This document shows, piece by piece, positions 6,880-8,232 of a stretch of 8,232 nt of DNA. The stretch comes from Acidobacteriota bacterium (lineage in GTDB: Bacteria; Acidobacteriota; Terriglobia; UBA7540). The translations under genes and the position numbers were made by a program. Within the stretch, counting starts at the first letter, position 1. Each line of letters starts with the position of its first letter. The stretch covers positions 1 to 8,232 of the forward strand of contig JAJYJL010000284.1 of the NCBI GenBank assembly GCA_021789565.1. The letters are read 5' to 3'. A model generated the notes under the pieces. The model was not told the DNA's origin. It did no database searches and saw only the letters and a list, made by a program, of their open reading frames with translations.

Positions 6880-8232
6880 GCCCTTCTCGCCCATTCATTC
6901 TGCGTCCTGTCGCCACCTCGCTTCTCATGGTGGCGATTCTGCTTGCCGGGGCGGTCGGCTTTCAGCAGTTGCCCGTCTCCGCCCTGCCTGAGGTGGATTA
7001 CCCCATCATTCAGGTACTGACCTTCTATCCCGGTGCAGGCCCAGACGTGATGGCCTCTGCCGTCACCGCTCCGCTGGAGCGCCAGTTCGGCCAGATGCCG
7101 GGCCTCAAGCAGATGACTTCAGTGAGCTCAGGCGGCGGCTCTGTCATCACTCTCGAATTCAATCTGGAAGAAAACATCGATGTCGCAGAGCAGGAAGTGC
7201 AGGCTGCCATCAATGCGGCCAACTCCTTCTTGCCCACTGACCTGCCGAACCCACCGATCTACAGTAAGGTGAACCCCGCCGACGCGCCCATCATGACGCT
7301 GGCCCTCACCTCGAATAGCTTGCCTCTCGACAAGATCGAAGATGCGGCAGATACCAACCTCGCCCAAAAGATCTCGCAGGTGCTGGGCGTAGGCCTCGTC
7401 TCGATTGCCGGCGGGCAAAAGCCCTCCGTGCGCATCCAGGCCAATCCAGCCCAGCTTGCCGCCTACAACCTGAGCCTGGAAGATCTCCGGACAGCCCTGG
7501 CCGCCAGCAACGTTGACCAGGCCAAGGGCACCCTCAACGGCGCACGCCAGTCTTACACCATCGGCGCCAATGACCAGCTGCTTTCCAGCGCCGATTACAG
7601 GCCCGTGATTGTCGCTTACCGCAACGGAGCCGCCGTCCGCGCCTCGGATGTAGCCACCATCGTGGACGCCGCAGAAAACTCGCAGCAGGCTGCCTGGATG
7701 GATCGTCAACCTGCCGTCATCGTCAATATTCAGCGCCAGCCGGGCGCCAACATTATTGCCGTTGTCGATCGCATCAAGAAGTTGCTGCCTCAACTGCAAA
7801 CCAGCCTGCCAGCCAGCGTGCAAGTGAAGGTACTCACCGATCGAACCGTAACGATTCGGGCGTCCGTCAAAGACGTTGAGTTTGAACTAATGCTCACCAT
7901 CGCGCTGGTCGTGATGGTCATTTTCCTCTTTCTCCGAAACCTGGCGGCGACCATCATTCCATCTGTGGCTGTGCCGCTGTCCATCGTCGGAACCTTTGGC
8001 GTGATGTATCTGCTGGGCTACTCGCTCAATAACCTGACACTCATGGCGCTCACGATCTCCACCGGCTTCGTCGTAGACGACGCAATCGTGATGATTGAGA
8101 ACATCTCCCGATATATCGAAGAAGGCATGAGCCCGATGCGGGCCGCCCTGATGGGCAGCGAACAGATCGGTTTCACGATCATGTCGCTGACAGTCTCACT
8201 GATCGCCGTGCTGATTCCCCTGCTCTTTATGA
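6876..8232 (+). CDS. mdtB: RND multidrug permease, MdtB-like (N-terminal part)
   Basis: The first 452 codons of an RND permease that runs off the right edge; full members are about 1040 residues. The frame is open from the GTG at 6876 to the end. It begins [19 protein letters not shown], the usual MdtB-type N-terminus, with TM1 at 12-29. The porter domain follows and contains the family stretches [26 protein letters not shown] and [18 protein letters not shown]2 is about 337-356, TM3 about 361-382, and TM4 about 390-413 with the proton-relay pair D401-D402 in [20 protein letters not shown]. The last visible part, [19 protein letters not shown], is TM5. These motifs closely match Escherichia coli MdtB from memory. 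MdtB works with MdtC in a mixed trimer, so an mdtC-like gene is likely just to the right. GTG overlaps the adaptor stop by 4 bases, a translational coupling sign. It could instead be an MdtC-like or MuxB-like paralogue, since the half that would help separate them is outside the window. Confidence 0.95.
   Translation, partial: MSPSRPFILRPVATSLLMVAILLAGAVGFQQLPVSALPEVDYPIIQVLTFYPGAGPDVMASAVTAPLERQFGQMPGLKQMTSVSSGGGSVITLEFNLEENIDVAEQEVQAAINAANSFLPTDLPNPPIYSKVNPADAPIMTLALTSNSLPLDKIEDAADTNLAQKISQVLGVGLVSIAGGQKPSVRIQANPAQLAAYNLSLEDLRTALAASNVDQAKGTLNGARQSYTIGANDQLLSSADYRPVIVAYRNGAAVRASDVATIVDAAENSQQAAWMDRQPAVIVNIQRQPGANIIAVVDRIKKLLPQLQTSLPASVQVKVLTDRTVTIRASVKDVEFELMLTIALVVMVIFLFLRNLAATIIPSVAVPLSIVGTFGVMYLLGYSLNNLTLMALTISTGFVVDDAIVMIENISRYIEEGMSPMRAALMGSEQIGFTIMSLTVSLIAVLIPLLFM

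Noticed and set aside
7128..7823. Minus-strand open frame of 231 codons opposite the mdtB-like gene
   Set aside because: The plus strand encodes strongly conserved RND permease sequence throughout, so this is a shadow frame.
1..8232. Search for CRISPR, IS ends, att sites or toxin-antitoxin pairs
   Set aside because: No regularly spaced repeats, no terminal inverted repeats with a transposase, and no small paired genes were seen.

Overview
The window carries four protein-coding genes in two divergent groups and nothing clearly mobile. There is no IS element, CRISPR array, tRNA or rRNA that I can recognise. The genes are moderately GC-rich. The transporter proteins, especially the TM-anchored adaptor and the large HAE-type permease, read like those of Acidobacteriota (Terriglobia-like soil bacteria). 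That assignment comes from the look of the proteins and was not tested by a search. The cell is certainly Gram-negative (diderm), because two RND-type envelope transport systems are present.

Left half, minus strand: a HAD phosphatase-UbiA prenyltransferase fusion (3793-5292), then a 461-base non-coding gap, then a complete RND permease of the hydrophobe/amphiphile efflux type (11-3331) that ends at the window edge. The UbiA half resembles decaprenyl-phosphate phosphoribosyltransferase (DPPR synthase), an integral-membrane enzyme that loads phosphoribose onto a polyprenyl phosphate. The fused HAD domain is a candidate for removing the resulting 5-phosphate, but its fourth motif has Asn in place of the first Asp. 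The RND permease has no adaptor or outer-membrane partner inside the window. If it has them, they should lie just beyond position 1.

Right half, plus strand: a membrane-fusion adaptor of the MdtA type (5557-6879), overlapped by 4 bases (GTGA) by the start of an MdtB-type RND permease (6876 to beyond the right edge). In the classical MdtABC system the adaptor bridges two different permease subunits to a TolC-type channel, so an mdtC-like gene and possibly an outer-membrane factor are expected to the right.

The 264-base divergent region (5293-5556) separates the two groups and contains a perfect TATAAT box reading toward the HAD-UbiA gene. No transcriptional regulator is encoded here. Most of the window is ordinary envelope and efflux biology. 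The points most worth a second look are the HAD-UbiA fusion with its altered HAD motif, the missing TM10 lysine and the Ala/Pro-rich insertion in the left RND pump, and the long 461-base gap in front of that pump, which has a palindrome over a possible promoter.
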